From the NCBI GenBank assembly GCA_945859605.1, contig OX243816.1:34396580-34460579 (forward strand): DNA of 64,000 nt. Direction: 5' to 3'. This DNA is from Lumbricus rubellus (lineage: Eukaryota > Annelida > Clitellata > Crassiclitellata > Lumbricidae). A program made the position numbers and the translations under genes. Positions 1-12,884 of this stretch are shown here, piece by piece. Position 1 is the first letter of the stretch. Each line of letters opens with the position of its first letter. The notes beneath the pieces are model-generated. The model saw only the letters and a program-made list of their open reading frames with translations. It was not told the DNA's origin and did not search any database.

Positions 1-1442
1 CCCCATGTCCGCTCTGCATATTGCTGATGACGATGCTGTGCGCTGGCTTAGCGCGAACTACAAACGCTAAATAAATAAATTATCCCCCAAGATTTAAGAA
101 AAATTAATAAATAACACTGTAAATTTCTAAGTGATGGAATATATAAATTGGTAAATTCTGTTTCAGTAAAGTTCAAAAAAGGTCATCAGCTATTTTCGGC
201 AGGGAAATGGTAGGCTATATAAAATATTTTCATAAGATATCTGCAAAATGCTTCCCCCTAACTTCGGAGCAAATCTGCAACTATGGAAATGTGTAGCCTA
301 TTATAATCGGTATATTATGTGCATTGTGCACGCATGTCTAAGCCCAACTCTTATCCCAAGCCTAACCCTTAACCATAAATTAGCATAACCCAATAACTTT
401 ATATTATTATTGTAGGGGTTGGCTACATGCAAGCCTATATACATAGGGCTTAAAACCTTATTATGCATTTTCATTGAATTTCAGGGACTACACGGTTACA
501 CCGTACGTATACCCTGTTCATAGTTCATACACGTCCCCATAACATAACATTATTATTAATTGCTATGTTTTTAAAATATACACCAGTCGCATGAATAGTC
601 TCTATTTGTTATCCTGAACCAATTGCATTTGAATGTGTGTATACACGATCTTAACAAACTACCGTACCGGTACCGTACTCTGCTACATAACAACAGGTCG
701 ACGATTATTTATAGGTCTTTGCACCTGCATGCAGTTTGGCATGGAGCACGAAAGCTCTTTTATACAGTGAGAGGTCTATAATCCTCTGCTCAAGTCTTTC
801 TTGCAAGTTGTTGATCATGTATACTGCAAACCGAACGTAACAGGTTCCTCCGAGGCATAACTGGATTTCACGACGTCCATGGTTCTATATATATTATAGG
901 CTAATACATGCAAACATGCGGCGAGGCTTCCAATTTATGCGGACTTCGATAAGCCATTAAAAAGCATAATTATACGTAGGTTATTATAATAATTATTATT
1001 GGCTTCAAGCATACGTCCATGCATCACGCATTGAATGCAAAACTCCTCCACTGCTCCTGCTCTGATGGGGTTCAAGTCCCAAGCCTGGATAAAGGAGAAG
1101 GACGACATTAATCATTTTTTTAAATACACAGTGTCGTTAAACCGCAACTACACTCGGTCTGACATGCACCACTGCTTATAAGTTATAGCCTATTTCGTCT
1201 AAATTACAAGGGGTGTTTTCAAACGTTTTCAACTGGCCAGACAGTGGCAAGTATGCATAGGCGTATACATGTACGTCTTTCAACAAGACTTAATGGCAAC
1301 CATTAGTGGCGCCGTGGCGGACTATAGGTTGTCTAAGGTGCGTGAGCATAATAATACCCGGTATGGGTAGGGATCTGGGAGGGATCGGGAAAGTTCTGCA
1401 AAACCAAATCTTTGATGGCGCATTTTTTAATACGCAAACAAT
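1..1442. other. AT-rich intergenic DNA
   Basis: No convincing gene is visible. A 21-codon frame at 5-70 ends in TAA followed directly by AATAAA, so it could be the last few codons of a gene lying to the left. Part of it also resembles the body of the SINEs found elsewhere in this window, so I do not call it. Around 1070-1105 there is a copy of a dispersed repeat with the core AAGCCTGGATAAAGGAG, which recurs inverted at about 48.77 and 50.05 kb. Confidence 0.5.
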
Positions 1443-1663
1443 CATGATGATGACGACGACGACGACGACGACGATGGTAATGATGATGATGATGATGACG
1501 ATGACGACGATGACAATGATGATGTAAACGACGACAATGATGATGATGATGTCAACGACGATGACGATGATGATGTAAACGACGACAATGATGATGATAT
1601 GATTGTGATGATGATGACGATGACGATGACGATGACGATGATGATGCTGATGTCATGACGATA
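1443..1663. repeat. (ATG/ACG)n trinucleotide repeat
   Basis: Imperfect GAT/GAC trinucleotide tract of about 220 bp. It is interspersed with GTAAACGACGACAA-type interruptions that themselves recur, suggesting a slightly higher-order repeat. The low-complexity ORFs over it (poly-Met/Thr and poly-Ser) are artefacts of the repeat. Confidence 0.95.
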
Positions 1664-3382
1664 ACGAGAGTGACAATGAGAGTAAGAGTGAGAATGAGAT
1701 TAAGACTAAGAAGAGTTCGTTGTTTTGGAAAACAGGAGAGACCACAGCCATTGACGAGACCCCACAATGCACTGGCTCACGTGACGCGTCAATCACTAAA
1801 GACGAAAATCAATGGAAAATAAGATGCATCAGACTCGTCCTAACCTACATGTATCACCCAAGGACTGTTTATACAAAAGACCGAAATTCTATTCTTTAAT
1901 TAACCGCCTCGATCAAGTTTTTTGGACGATAATCGGAGTTACGGAAAATTTCACATCTTGTTGACAAAATAAAAGCATTCAATTAATAGTGTTTATGAAT
2001 TAGACCTAAGGCAGATTGACAATTAATTAATTAATAATGTTTGCAAAATTCAAAAATGCATTTGAAGATTCAAAACATAATCTTTAGCATAAGAAACGGA
2101 ATTTTAAGTGGGGCGACATCATTCTATAGACTTTGAGAATGAAATGGATGGCCACAAAAATGTTCACGCGTAACAATCCTGTAATTATTATAGAGAGAGT
2201 CCTTGGCCATCACCTTTGAGTTGTCTTTGGTCGAACAGTGGCTGATACCCAACATTGCCTAGGTTCACTGTTAGCCAATAGACCCCATATCTCTACGCCA
2301 CCATTAGGCCTATAGTATTCGTCGTTGGCAAGCGTTCAATACGGTACACAACTACGGACATCCCGCTTTCAAAACGAACTCTTTGTTAGGCTACACATCA
2401 CCTCTTCTGCATATGCACATGCAGATAAACAACATTCATGTCTATAATTTTTATGTATATATAATATATTAACATTAAGTTTAGGTATATATAATATATA
2501 GGCTATGTAGGGCCTATATAGGCTATGACATCGTCCGTATGACATGTAATAGATGAATAATTATTATAAGCAGCAACCGAGAGAGTATGGGTGTTTGGTA
2601 CATGTGGGCCATACGCTGCATACTACAGAATTCCATTAATAGATCATATTAGGCTGTACGTGTTGGGTGCATTGATGGCTGCAGGCTTACTTTTGTGCTG
2701 AGGTTTGTTGCTGCAGAGCTTGTCACAACACCGTAACTTAAGCCTATACGACTGTCTATATTTAGGGCTTACGATGTGAGATTTGCGTTACAGCAGATGA
2801 TTGTTGTGTATGCTATACGTCGGACCCAATGCCTGGTCTAGCCTACTGTAGCAATTCTTCTCCTGTAACAGGTAAAAACATATTTAAAGCTCATCACCAA
2901 ATTTTCGCTTATAGGGCAGCTTAGCTCACATACATGTACAATTGTACATGTATCATAGTGTTTCATCGGAGGCAGGTATACAGAATAGATATAATTATAT
3001 GCTTACGTCATTCTCATCCATCATTCTTGTTTCGATTCAATGTTTCAAGACAGCCATAGGCCTATGACAATTTCGGAAGATCACGCCAGGGTCATGGGAG
3101 TTATACTCACCAGATTGTAGAAATTGAATGTAAGGATAGATATCGAAAATTTCAAAGAATTTGTTGTAATTTCTTGTCAATTCAACATCGAAAGAAACCG
3201 GTTTCGTCTGCATGCTCATCTGATTCGTTTAAAAAGTCTATTGCTTTGAAGTAGTCCCAGAAGCGACCAGTTTACAATTTACATTTGCGTCCTCGAAGTA
3301 CGTAGGCGGAGGAACCATAAAAGCTGCCCAAAGACATGCAGTATATCATCGTAGGCTATAGCTGGATGTTTATTTCGCGCCT
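1664..3382. other. Intergenic DNA, no gene seen
   Basis: AT-rich sequence with scattered TAGGCCTA palindromes and TATATAAT runs near 2455-2510. I see no coding signal on either strand. Confidence 0.5.
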
Positions 3383-3661
3383 TTGCTCCCACCCAAAGGC
3401 CTAGCTGTTGTGCGGCCTACTCTTGAAGATCTCTGGCACGTAAACACTCGCCTCACCAGTCACCAATGCGCCAAGTTCAATGCAGGATCGAGCCGCTACA
3501 GTTTCGCTATAGGCAGTCGACGGCGAAAGACTATGACAAGCGGTGAGCAATTCGAATTGCTGATTAGCACTGCGCGTAGATCGAGCACCTGCTGCGCGCC
3601 AGACGACAGGAATATCCAGTTGGAGCCGTTCCTGACGAAACGTAACAGGCTGAGCCATTAT
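3383..3661 (+). other. Possible exon with a consensus 5' splice site
   Basis: A GC-richer island in AT-rich surroundings. It is open in one + frame from an ATG at 3383 and ends at TTAT|GTAAGTAGG, a near-perfect donor site after 3661. The translation matches no family I know. It could be a 5' exon, coding or not, of the membrane-protein gene at 12885, which has acceptor-like CAG and TAG sites at about 12826-12860. The minus strand is also open here, which weakens the case. Confidence 0.2.
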
Positions 3662-5116
3662 GTAAGTAGGAAATTACTAACCTTCAATATTATTGCCAGT
3701 GCTCAGGCTACATTAGGTAGGCCTACTGGAAAATGTAATTTTTTCTTAAACTAAAACTTTTTGAGCCGCTGCTTGGACATGAGCGCCTTAGGTATCTTAA
3801 ATGGACTTGAATGGTCGTTATATAAATATTTTTATCAATTAATTAATTAATTAATTAATTGATAATATTTATGTTTTGAAAAATGCTCATCATATTTACG
3901 GTACCTGCATGCTACTTTAATTTAAGTGAAGTCGGAATATGAATGAAAGGTGGTGTTTTTGCGACCATTTTAAAAAGAATAAAGGCTACATCCTAAAACA
4001 CAGGCAAACGTCAATTCGTTCATTCATTTCGAGAATTAATTTATATAGCGCCTCTTCAAGAAACCGACTCAGATCGAGGCGCTCCCACTCCCTCCCAGCC
4101 CATCCACAGCTAAAAAAGATTGGATTTAAACGACTTATAAAAAAACTGGTAACTGTGTGCTACTGATTCATAAATCACACAGCGCCTAAACTTATTACTT
4201 TAATTTGTGAGCTGCCTGTAATTTTATTTGCTATAATAGGCCAATAGATTGGTAAGTTGTAGACCTGTATTATAAATAGGTCTACAGGTTCGAAGCTCTG
4301 AACATAATTCGACGAAGGTCAGCTGTGAATGAGAGTTCGACAAGTCTGCGGGTGCCAATGGTGAACCCTTTATTATAAAATAATGAACTTGATATAACTT
4401 TTAGTCTCGTATAGACAGCGCTTCTGTAAGGTAGATCTAACTGAAAGACGATGTGAGAAGTCTCCATATAATTCGTATGAAGATTAAAGAAAAGCTTTTC
4501 ACAGTGGCCCTGCGTAAATCCACAAGGAAGGAATAAAGAATCATTACGGTATGAGTAAAAGAAGGCACGGTTCTTCATAGTAGGGGAGGGAGGAAGAGCA
4601 AAAGGAACTGGGAACCGACTTTGTTCGGCCGAACGAAGGGAGTGGAAGTTGCCAGCACTAAGAGCAGACGGCTGTAGACAGTGTAGAGCTCACAAAAGAA
4701 ATAGAGGGCGCTTGTAGAGTAAATAGGAAATAATAAAGAAATATGAAGCAATATTAATTAGAAACCTATTGCAAGAGACCTACATGTAGCAATAATTAAT
4801 AATTATTATTATTAGACCAAACACAATGGATCTATAGTACGTAGCCTGACGATCTGGTTGATCGGCTGAATGAGTATATAGTGTTGGCTATTGATGTTTT
4901 TCAGCTGTGGATCCATTCCAATATTCGTGTCTAGACTCATTCTTAAGCAGTTAGACAAAATGATCGCTGACGGACATAAACAACCTGACAGTCGACGCAT
5001 GAAAGAGCAACCAGACAATGCTGCCTGACAGTCATTACATGTGCATTGTATAGTTATATGTATGATGCCAACATTGTATTCCGTACCCATCACTGCCAAA
5101 TGGCTGGTGTCAGCAA
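3662..5116. other. Intergenic DNA with SINE-like fragments
   Basis: Contains an (ATTA)n palindromic run at about 3833-3865. At about 4034-4110 there is a SINE-like fragment with the words TATAGCGCCTCTTCAAGAAAC and GGCGCTCCCA, which recur at 5.7 and 8.5 kb. No gene was recognised. Confidence 0.4.
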
Positions 5117-5253
5117 ATGATGATGATGATGATGATGATGATGACGACGACGATGATGATGACGACGACGATGACGACGATGATGATGACGATGTCGATG
5201 ACGACAACGACGATGATGATGACGACGACGACGATGATGATGATGACGATGAT
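5117..5253. repeat. (GAT/GAC)n trinucleotide repeat
   Basis: About 137 bp of GAT and GAC triplets. It reads as poly-Asp on + and poly-Ser/Val on -; neither frame is a gene. Confidence 0.95.
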
Positions 5254-5714
5254 ATCGTATTAGTTGTCTATCGCATGCTACATTATCACCTGGTCTGAGA
5301 GAGTGATCGAGACCGCCCGTGTCTCGACTGGTTCAGCCCAGCTGGCTGCGCTTTCAGGCTGTGCTTACTGCTTAGAAATGATCGCCTCAAGTATTACGAT
5401 GAAGTTTTTATAGAGCATTTTTCATTATCGGTTGCATAGGCTAGATGTAGTTATATGATATATCAAGACACAGGAATGACCTGTTGGACTATTCTTGAGC
5501 AATCTATTTTCTAAATATGCCCAATAAAACAGTGTAGATGAAATTGAATCTCTTGTCCAATGAATTGTGATTTTTCATTCCGTCGAATCCGCATGCATGA
5601 TTGTCTTCAAGATCTCAGCCTCTGTGATCATCAGTTTAGACCCTTTAAAGATGCACATCATCCTTTCGTTAGCATCGTACTTCAAGTGCCTGCGATAAGA
5701 CGACATTGTCGGCA

Positions 5715-5960
5715 TTCATTCATTCCGGGAATGTATTTAGCGCCCCTTCTAGAAGCTTATACTCAGAGGAGCTCCCGACCCAGGACTAGAGCAACTAAAA
5801 TGAAAAGCAGTAAAATTATTCAGAGGTGCAGTATACGCGCAGCTGGAACTAGAGCATAATTATTCCAAGTAGAGGGGGCCACCAACCGAGAAGGCTCGAA
5901 GCCGTCTGAGCGATGAGCCACCACCCTCTAGCCGTGCTTCATTCAGTCGCACACAGTTTT
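5715..5960. repeat. Dispersed SINE-like repeat, copy 1
   Basis: Shares an ordered series of words with 8500-8715: CATTCATTC, TAGCGCCCCTTC, GGAGCTCCCGAC or CGCTCCCAAC, and then CCGAGAAGGC or CCGAGAAAGC. Two copies with the same order of blocks indicate one interspersed family. The orientation and exact ends cannot be fixed here. Confidence 0.5.
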
Positions 5961-6305
5961 ACACCGACGTGTTAGTCGATCCACCTGGAAAAATCTGCCT
6001 AGGACCCTACACCATGCATGACCTTCTCAACCCTTCGTTCGTTGTCTCTTTTCCACAGTCGTTTGAAGACCAGTTTCCTCGATCGTGGTTTCACTGCGCA
6101 AGGTCTGAAGCGTCTTTTATCTTGGCGCTGCATAAATTTGCAATTGTCATATAGACATTACACTGATTTCTTGCACACAATTAATGATTCTTTTAATCTA
6201 ATCTAATTACTTCTAATGCGCCTTTATCATGCTATGCTTGGAGTCTGGAATAAAAGTGCGATCGAAATGTACAGTCCATTTGAAAACCGGGTAAAAAGAC
6301 ACACA

Positions 6306-6349
6306 CTATATATATATATATATATATATGTATATGTATATGTATATAT
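6306..6349. repeat. (TA)n microsatellite
   Basis: Alternating TA run with a few TATG interruptions. Confidence 0.9.
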
Positions 6350-7097
6350 AAAAGATAGGCTACAAGAAGCAGCAGGGTGGGGTGAGTCTGAAAGTCGAAC
6401 GAGTTGAGCCAAAAGTCTACAACCGCAAAAAATCCGTCATGAAAGGACAGGACGAACTGAACTGAGTATTATAAGCTTACTAAAGAGCAGATTCTCGCTT
6501 GAATGGCTGCCATGTCACGCGTGTCTAAGCACAGTAACTCGTGTGCGAACCGTCCTTGCATGAAACTGAAGTCCTTGAGAGAAGCACTAACAGAAGCGCT
6601 TTAAAGCGCTTTAACCAGTGCTAATTAATGGACTGGTATAGTTTTATAGCTCGTTGTTTTTTATTGCTTGTTATTTCGCTGAAGGAGTGAGTAACAGAGC
6701 GCAGTTACATAGGTCATTGCTCTCTCCAAGTCACGAGGATATGATGATAGTGGGACTTCACTTTTCGTTTGTAGGCCTGCACCTGTGTAAGCCTACTTAG
6801 GTAAGCATAGAAGTAAGGGAGCACGTGTAAAGGCATACATGTATGGGCCTATGTAGGATATAAATTATGAGTGCACATTATAAGTGTTTAGGCGAGAGGA
6901 GTATGATTAGCTAATGTATGGATGGGACATGTTTGGTATGCGCAATTATCTGATATAGGCTACATGTAAGGCCTATTATGGTCGAACAGGACCAGGCGTG
7001 ACAGGCATGACATTGTGACAACCCCTAATCTTTCTTATAAGACCGTTTAGTAAAGTCTTCATTGTACACTGCAGCTCCACAAAATTCAACGTCTGAA

Positions 7098-7360
7098 CCC
7101 ATGGGTGTCCGCACATAGGGGCAAGAGGGGCACTTGTCTCACCTCCTCTGGAAATTTGACACCTGATTTATAACTGCTATTTTTTTCTTTGCACTAAAGC
7201 ACTTGTTATGCTACAGCACACACAATTGAAACTGTGAGAGGTACATTTCGAAAGCACTATGAAAAATACCCATGTTCTTAAAATCCTGTTTTCAAGTTCT
7301 GACTCAAATTGTTTAACCCCCTGCACCGTTTCATCTTGCACCTGCTTAAAAATATCTGTG
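7098..7360. mobile_element. MITE related to the element at 27284, degenerate
   Basis: Begins CATGGGTGTCCGCA followed by CATAGGGGCAAGAGGGGC. This matches the end of the 27284-27569 element, read as its reverse complement, and the element at 39537. The far end (about TGTGGGGCCCA) is decayed and I cannot find a target duplication, so the boundaries are approximate. Confidence 0.55.
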
Positions 7361-7749
7361 GGGCCCAAATCTGACCCTAGTTATTTTTCTACTATTTTCA
7401 TGCAGTAGGCCTAACTGAAGTCGTATGCATTAATATTCACTACCGGTTATGATTTATTTTGCGCCAGTGTTTGGATGATCTCACTACACGATTTTTTGTC
7501 TGGCACTGAAATTTTTTTGCAAGCTCACATTACATATTAAACCATAGTTTTCGTTTAGTCCATCATGATGTTCATACAGTTATTGTTCATGAAGGCCTGT
7601 AGGCCATTTATGAGATGCGTTTTAACTGTAGCCAGAACAGTAGGCCTATTATACAGACAGGAAAACGATGTGCAATCGTGTGCCAAAATAATGTCAATTA
7701 CGTAAATAATTGTATATCAATAGGCCCCTACATAACGCAGGCGAATCTG

Positions 7750-7834
7750 CACATACACACACGCACGCACACACACACGCACACACACACACACACACAT
7801 GCACACACACACACACACAGACACACACACACAC
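7750..7834. repeat. (CA)n microsatellite
   Basis: CA dinucleotide repeat with CG and AT interruptions. Confidence 0.95.
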
Positions 7835-7949
7835 GTTATGCACATCTATCTTAATAGGGCGTCATGACCGGGTCATGCACTCTGCTGTTCGGCTTATTGA
7901 TCATATTCCAAAGTATTCCCCATTATTTTTTGCCTACATGCGTGATGTT

Positions 7950-8095
7950 TTGCACTGGCTTCCAGTGTGCTTGGACGGTCATGGACGGCGTCCAGGCAAT
8001 TGTTTTAAAATATGTGACAGTTGTGACACTTGTTTGACCCGCACAGCATGAAAAGATAATTAAATAAGCGTCCAGGTACCTCTTTTTCTACATTT
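7950..8095. repeat. Diverged relative of the 27636/62621 repeat
   Basis: Carries GGTCATGGACGGCGTCCA and a second AGCGTCCAGG block. These resemble the reverse complement of the CTTGGACGCCGTCCATGACC blocks in the repeats at 27636-27781 and 62621-62766. Its ends are not resolvable. Confidence 0.4.
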
Positions 8096-8499
8096 CAAGC
8101 ACTTGTCATCCGCATACTCGAAGCTAACAGGGGTGTGGGTGGTGCCGTGGTTTCAACACCAGAGAGAAGGGCATTCGAGATTTAGACACGGATACCAGGA
8201 TGCAAATGACGAGTGGCGTTTATATGCAGGGATGCATTCGGATGTGACGAAGCTCTTACCGCGTAGCAAACGATAATTTAATTAGACAGTTCCTATGGTT
8301 CCCGTCGTTCTTGCGAGACGTAACTTGAATCAATTTGCATATGTTTTATTAAGTAGCCTGTTCCCAGGTTGAAACAACATCTTTCGTCACTGTATGTTTA
8401 TGATAAAGTCGGCTGTACTGTGCTATGATTAGCAATGATTATTGTTATGCTTAGACCACGGGATGAATGCCATGAAGTAGGCCTAATATTTTATCCATT

Positions 8500-8715
8500 C
8501 GTTAATTCATTCATTCAGAGCATCTATACATAGCGCCCCTTCAGGAAACTACGCAGAAGCGCTCCCAACTCAACCACGTAAAAAAGACTTGAGAGACTTG
8601 TAGAACCCAGCGGATTGACCACAAGTATATAGAGAGCGAAGAGAGTAGGTCCCACGACCGAGAAAGCACGGCGCTGCTTAATAGCCAAGTGAGCCCGCGG
8701 GATCAGAAACTATGA
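8500..8715. repeat. Dispersed SINE-like repeat, copy 2
   Basis: Second copy of the family at 5715-5960, with the same order of blocks (TAGCGCCCCTTCAGG, GCGCTCCCAAC, CCGAGAAAGC). No target duplication was found. Confidence 0.5.
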
Positions 8716-9129
8716 AATATGATGATCTTGACACAGTAGGCTATTCTTGGATGTTTTACTTTTTTCGATAGGCCCATTTTTTCGGTCAGCATTTTACTGT
8801 CATGTTTAGATTCCTCGACCGATAACAATGAGGTTCAGAGCCTCAAAACAAGTTAGATATAAACAATGATACTAACTCAACTGAGATATTTTATATTTAG
8901 TTTAAATGTGTCCCTGTATATGCAGCCTGGTAACCTACTTATTGAAGAAGTCCATATTTATAGAATATAGCATATACTAAGCCACTGATGTTGCCATTGA
9001 AAAGAAGTCCTGTTGATTTGTTTACTGGCGACGGAAGTTTTCGATCGACTGAATCGTATGAATCTGCATGTATTGATATTGCAACAGAGATATATAGATG
9101 GGCAGACATTGTGCAAGAAAATGGACCAT

Positions 9130-9257
9130 GGACCCAACCCAATACCCTGGATTGGGTCCATGGACCCAACGTACTACCCTGGATTGGGTCCATGGACCCA
9201 ACGTAGTACCCTGGACTGGGTCCACGGACCCAACCCAGTACCCTGGATTGGGTCCAT
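9130..9257. repeat. 4 x 32-bp tandem repeat of palindromic units
   Basis: Four units at 9130-9161, 9162-9193, 9194-9225 and 9226-9257. Each starts GGACCCAA and ends TTGGGTCC or CTGGGTCC plus AT or AC, so each can fold on itself. Unit junctions read GGGTCCATGGACCC, itself a palindrome. Units differ at only a few internal positions. Overlapping ORFs rich in W, H, G and P on both strands come from the repeat. Confidence 0.95.
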
Positions 9258-11600
9258 GACGCAAGTATCATATTATCATGTAATTTTTCATAACTGTGAC
9301 ATAATACATAAGCTTGTATATGCATATATAATTATTATATACCCTCCCGTTGGTAGGGTCTTACAATAGACGAGGGGATTACCATGGAGACTCCAATAAG
9401 GGAGTCAGAGGGACACTGACCAGTGACCACTATCGCTTTCGCGCTGGACCGTTCCGCCTTGCTACAATCAGCGTTCATAAATTTTGGGCACAAAATGTGT
9501 AGCTGTAAATGTATTTGTGCAGTTGTAGAAGTACTTCCGAGCGGTGAACATTAGTTTTTAAAAATTTATTGTTACGAGAATGGAGCAATTTACCATGGAG
9601 GATGGGTAGGGAAAGAAGGGGGCGTGCAGTGTAAAAACCAAGGAATTCTGGAAATGTGAAAGGACAAAAAAGTAACAACTTTTGAAAAGTAAAGCATGGT
9701 ACGTACGATTTTACGGGAAATTGTGAACATTTTAAAGTGGCGAAAATTATATATTTTTTCAGAAATTTTTGCCGACGACTAAAATAAAGTCATCAGTTTT
9801 TAAAATAGCGAAAATGACATTATGTTTCTCGGTAATGTTTTCTCAAAGACTTTATAAGATCGTCAGGAAATTCGACAGGGGAAAAACCGCCGTTGGGGGT
9901 TGTGCCGTTCTACAAATTTCTTTTTAAAGAGCCCTGTTTGTGGTAAACCATCCAACTGTTGTCTCCCAGACTCCCACCCGAGCGTTGTGTACTGAGCTTT
10001 GTAGTTGCAGTGAGTTGATTCGGTTGACTGAACACGACCACGGCACAATGACTCAACTTTCAACAACGTCGTGACGACTGCCAACAAAATTAGAAACATA
10101 ATCTTAAATAATATACTCGTGCGTTGTATATTATCTAGTTTTGGACCTTCGTCGTTGTCGTCGTCATCATCATCTACATCACAACAAGTTCATTGATACA
10201 GGGTTGATGATCCGACACAAATTAAATGCAGGCCTTAGCGTCTCGTAGTGTTGACAAAATGCTCTCAGGCATAAACTCAATTCATTGTGCTAACTGCCAA
10301 ACAAGTCTGCTTAAACCTACCGTGAGAGCCGCACTATACGTACTATAGGCAGGATCGAGTGGTTGTTCTTTATCACCGGAAAGTTTACTTGATATGTGTA
10401 CATGTTTAAGTTTATTTTTAATGGTAAAACTTCTAACATTATTATACTTAGCGTCGCCCTCCTGTTTTATGCAGCCATCACTGGCACCACCAGTGGCATC
10501 TAGTTAAACTTTCAAGAGTTCTGTCGTCGAATTCTATCGGAACATCAACATAATTCAAGATCACTTGAACTGGGCTCTCTTTTACGTCGTATAAGAGTCC
10601 TGTCACCACGTGACCACGTGTAGACCTAGGTCCTCACTGTTCATTAGGATATACGACTTAAAACGCGCACAGACTGTAGGAAATCTAGTTTTATACATAC
10701 ATGTATAATAAATTATAATTAATTGTATAGGAGCCTATACCGTTCGGAATGCCAGACATTTGACATAATTATCTTGTTTTTCTTGATAATCATGTCGACT
10801 GTAAAATTATGCATGACAAAATTGTGTTGAATTTTTCAAGCGATCTGTTTTTGTTGTCCTGAACATTGTTTTAACCGGGGAATTTCTTCCATGCAGTATA
10901 GCTAAGAACTCTGAGGTTACGCATCCAAGCGAATTTAAACGAGTAGGCCTAAGCTTAGGGCCTATATGCTGTAAAATTACAATAGATTGAATAGGGGGAC
11001 GCGCAAATTGCAGCTCCTTGCACGCGGTCAAGGACTTTTAAATACAGATCTGTAGTTTTATAGACGCTGTATACATAATTATTATGTCTACGTAGGCTGT
11101 ATGGATGGATCCAGATTTGACGAGGGCCTATGCCAACAGAGGCCGTTGCCCTCGAAAAAAATATGTTTGGCATAATATTATTACAGCACTACTGTACGAA
11201 AACCTGACGACTATAAAAGAACTTTGCATGAATGCTAAGCCTTAGTCTGTTAGGACATCATCGTTATTAGCACAAAGAGCTTGGGATGTTTGTCGACTGA
11301 GCACGTATACAGCGAAAAAATATCGTGGGCCTTCTAAGCCACCCCACATGAAAACAGGTCAGTTTTAGTCTATAATAGGCCTAAACTTAGTCCATGTATT
11401 CTATGTTCGCAAATTGCATTCGCAAAAGTAGTTTTAGTAATCGAGTATGTAGTTAAGTTTTATTGACTTTGTCAAATGGCTTTTAAATTTTATCACGCGA
11501 AAATAATTATTATATCGGCTATATACCGGCTCATATTGTGGTTTTATAAAAGAAAAGGCTTTGCTTGAGCTCTTGCGCGCTACATTAGGTGGGGTGGTGG
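9258..11600. other. Intergenic DNA with MITE remnants
   Basis: At about 9470-9690 there is a decayed copy of the MITE family found intact at 55407 and 61959 (GTGCAGTTGTAGAAG, CATGGAGGATGGG, GTGCAGTGTAAAAA). A short related piece is at about 9890-9945. No gene was recognised, though the whole stretch is dense in TAGGCCTA-type motifs. Confidence 0.4.
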
Positions 11601-11929
11601 CATAGGCGTACGGGAGGTTTCATAAGTGGGGGGGGGCAAAAATTTAACTTCTGCCCGAAAAATTTATCCGGCCAAAAATTAGTCGTCCGCAACTTTTTTG
11701 CCCGAAAAACCAGACTTGCCCGAAACTTGACGACCTTTTTTTTTTTTTTTTTTTTTTTTTAGTCGTCCGCGACTTTTTTGCCTGAAAAACCAGACTTGCC
11801 CGAAACTTGACGACCTTTTTTTTTTTTTTTTTTTAGTCGTGCGCGACTTTTTGCCCGAAAAAACCACCAAACTTGCCCGAATTTGGGGGGGCAATTGCCC
11901 CCCCTGCACCCCCGCCTCGTACGCCTATG
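11601..11929. mobile_element. hAT-like MITE with 8-bp target duplication
   Basis: Inverted ends CATAGGCGTACG and CGTACGCCTATG are flanked by GGTGGTGG at 11593-11600 and 11930-11937, an 8-bp duplication typical of hAT elements. The body holds nearly three tandem copies of a block: AGTCGTCCGC, then ACTTTTTTGCC, CCAGACTTGCCCGAAACTT and a poly-T run. They begin near 11682, 11761 and 11835. The insertion site lies in GGT repeats, so part of the apparent duplication could be microsatellite sequence. Confidence 0.75.
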
Positions 11930-12048
11930 GGTGGTGGTGATGGTGGTGGTGGTGGTGGTGGTGGTGGTGGTGGTGGTGGTGGTGGTGGTGGTGGTGGTGG
12001 TGGTGGTGGTGGTGGTGGTGGTGGTGGTGGTGGTGGTGGTGGTGGTGG
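11930..12048. repeat. (GGT)n microsatellite
   Basis: Nearly pure GGT for about 120 bp, abutting the hAT-like MITE. Poly-Gly, poly-Val and poly-Pro/Thr ORFs over it are spurious. Confidence 0.97.
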
Positions 12049-12884
12049 AAAGTACATTGAGCACTCTTCTGTTCACGTGTATGTCGGTTCAAGTTGAACC
12101 GAGAGATTCGTGTAGGCCTATAGGCTACAGAAGAGCGTTGGAAAAGTGTTTATTCTCAAAATTCCTTTTTATACGGCTTGTTTGTCTACTAGTTTTACTT
12201 GGTTCGTATGGAAGTATAATGGAACATCACGAAAGATAAAGCTGAATGAAGTGAAAGAGGGGTCACGTACTGTAGAAAATTGCAATTTGCGTATAGCCTA
12301 TATATATATACATGTAGGTTGTATAGGACATCGATTGATCCAAAGTAAGCTTACCCGGTACATTAGTTTGCAGCGCTATGAAATCGACACTTCAGATATG
12401 GTGGACTAGGCCCTATATAGAATTATTTATTGTTGTTATTTTTTTTGCTATTCAGTTTTTATATGGCGCAACTTAAAGTAAATCTAATCAGAAGCGTTCC
12501 CAGTCTAAAATTTTTGCTTGTAACTGAGAAAGGAACCCAGGGTGTGACCTTTAGGCACCATGCACGTGCCGAATTACAACGTGGCGTTATAGAAATTTAA
12601 GGACTAGAACTCGGCAATCGGCAATATATTAGGCCTACATTTTGGCATGGCGTAACGCATTAAATTGTGGCGCAACAAAATAATTATTTAATTTGAATTT
12701 CAGCAGAAGTTACTGATCATCAATAAATTATGCTTAGCACATTGACTGCAATGCTGCTATGGAAAATTATAGGCCTAATGCTTCTGCGTTTGATTTTTGT
12801 TGTGATGGTCATTTTAAGTGCCCAGCAGATCTAACAACGTTGTAGAATGGTTTTGCTTGTAGTTCAAGCGAGAATTATTTCAAC
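12049..12884. other. Upstream region of the membrane-protein gene
   Basis: AT-rich with no recognised gene. Acceptor-like sites (GTGCCCAGCAG near 12826 and TTTTGCTTGTAG near 12860) lie just before the ATG at 12885 and could end an intron in the 5' UTR. No clear TATA box was chosen. Confidence 0.35.

Noticed and set aside
5..70. Possible last codons of a gene followed by AATAAA
   Set aside because: Only 21 codons are visible at the window edge and part resembles a SINE body; not enough to call.
7615..8051. ORFs of 79 and 113 codons
   Set aside because: Driven by the (CA)n repeat (His/Thr repeats) with unrelated flanks.
9130..9257. CRISPR-like regular repeat
   Set aside because: Repeats are contiguous with no unique spacers, and this is an animal genome.
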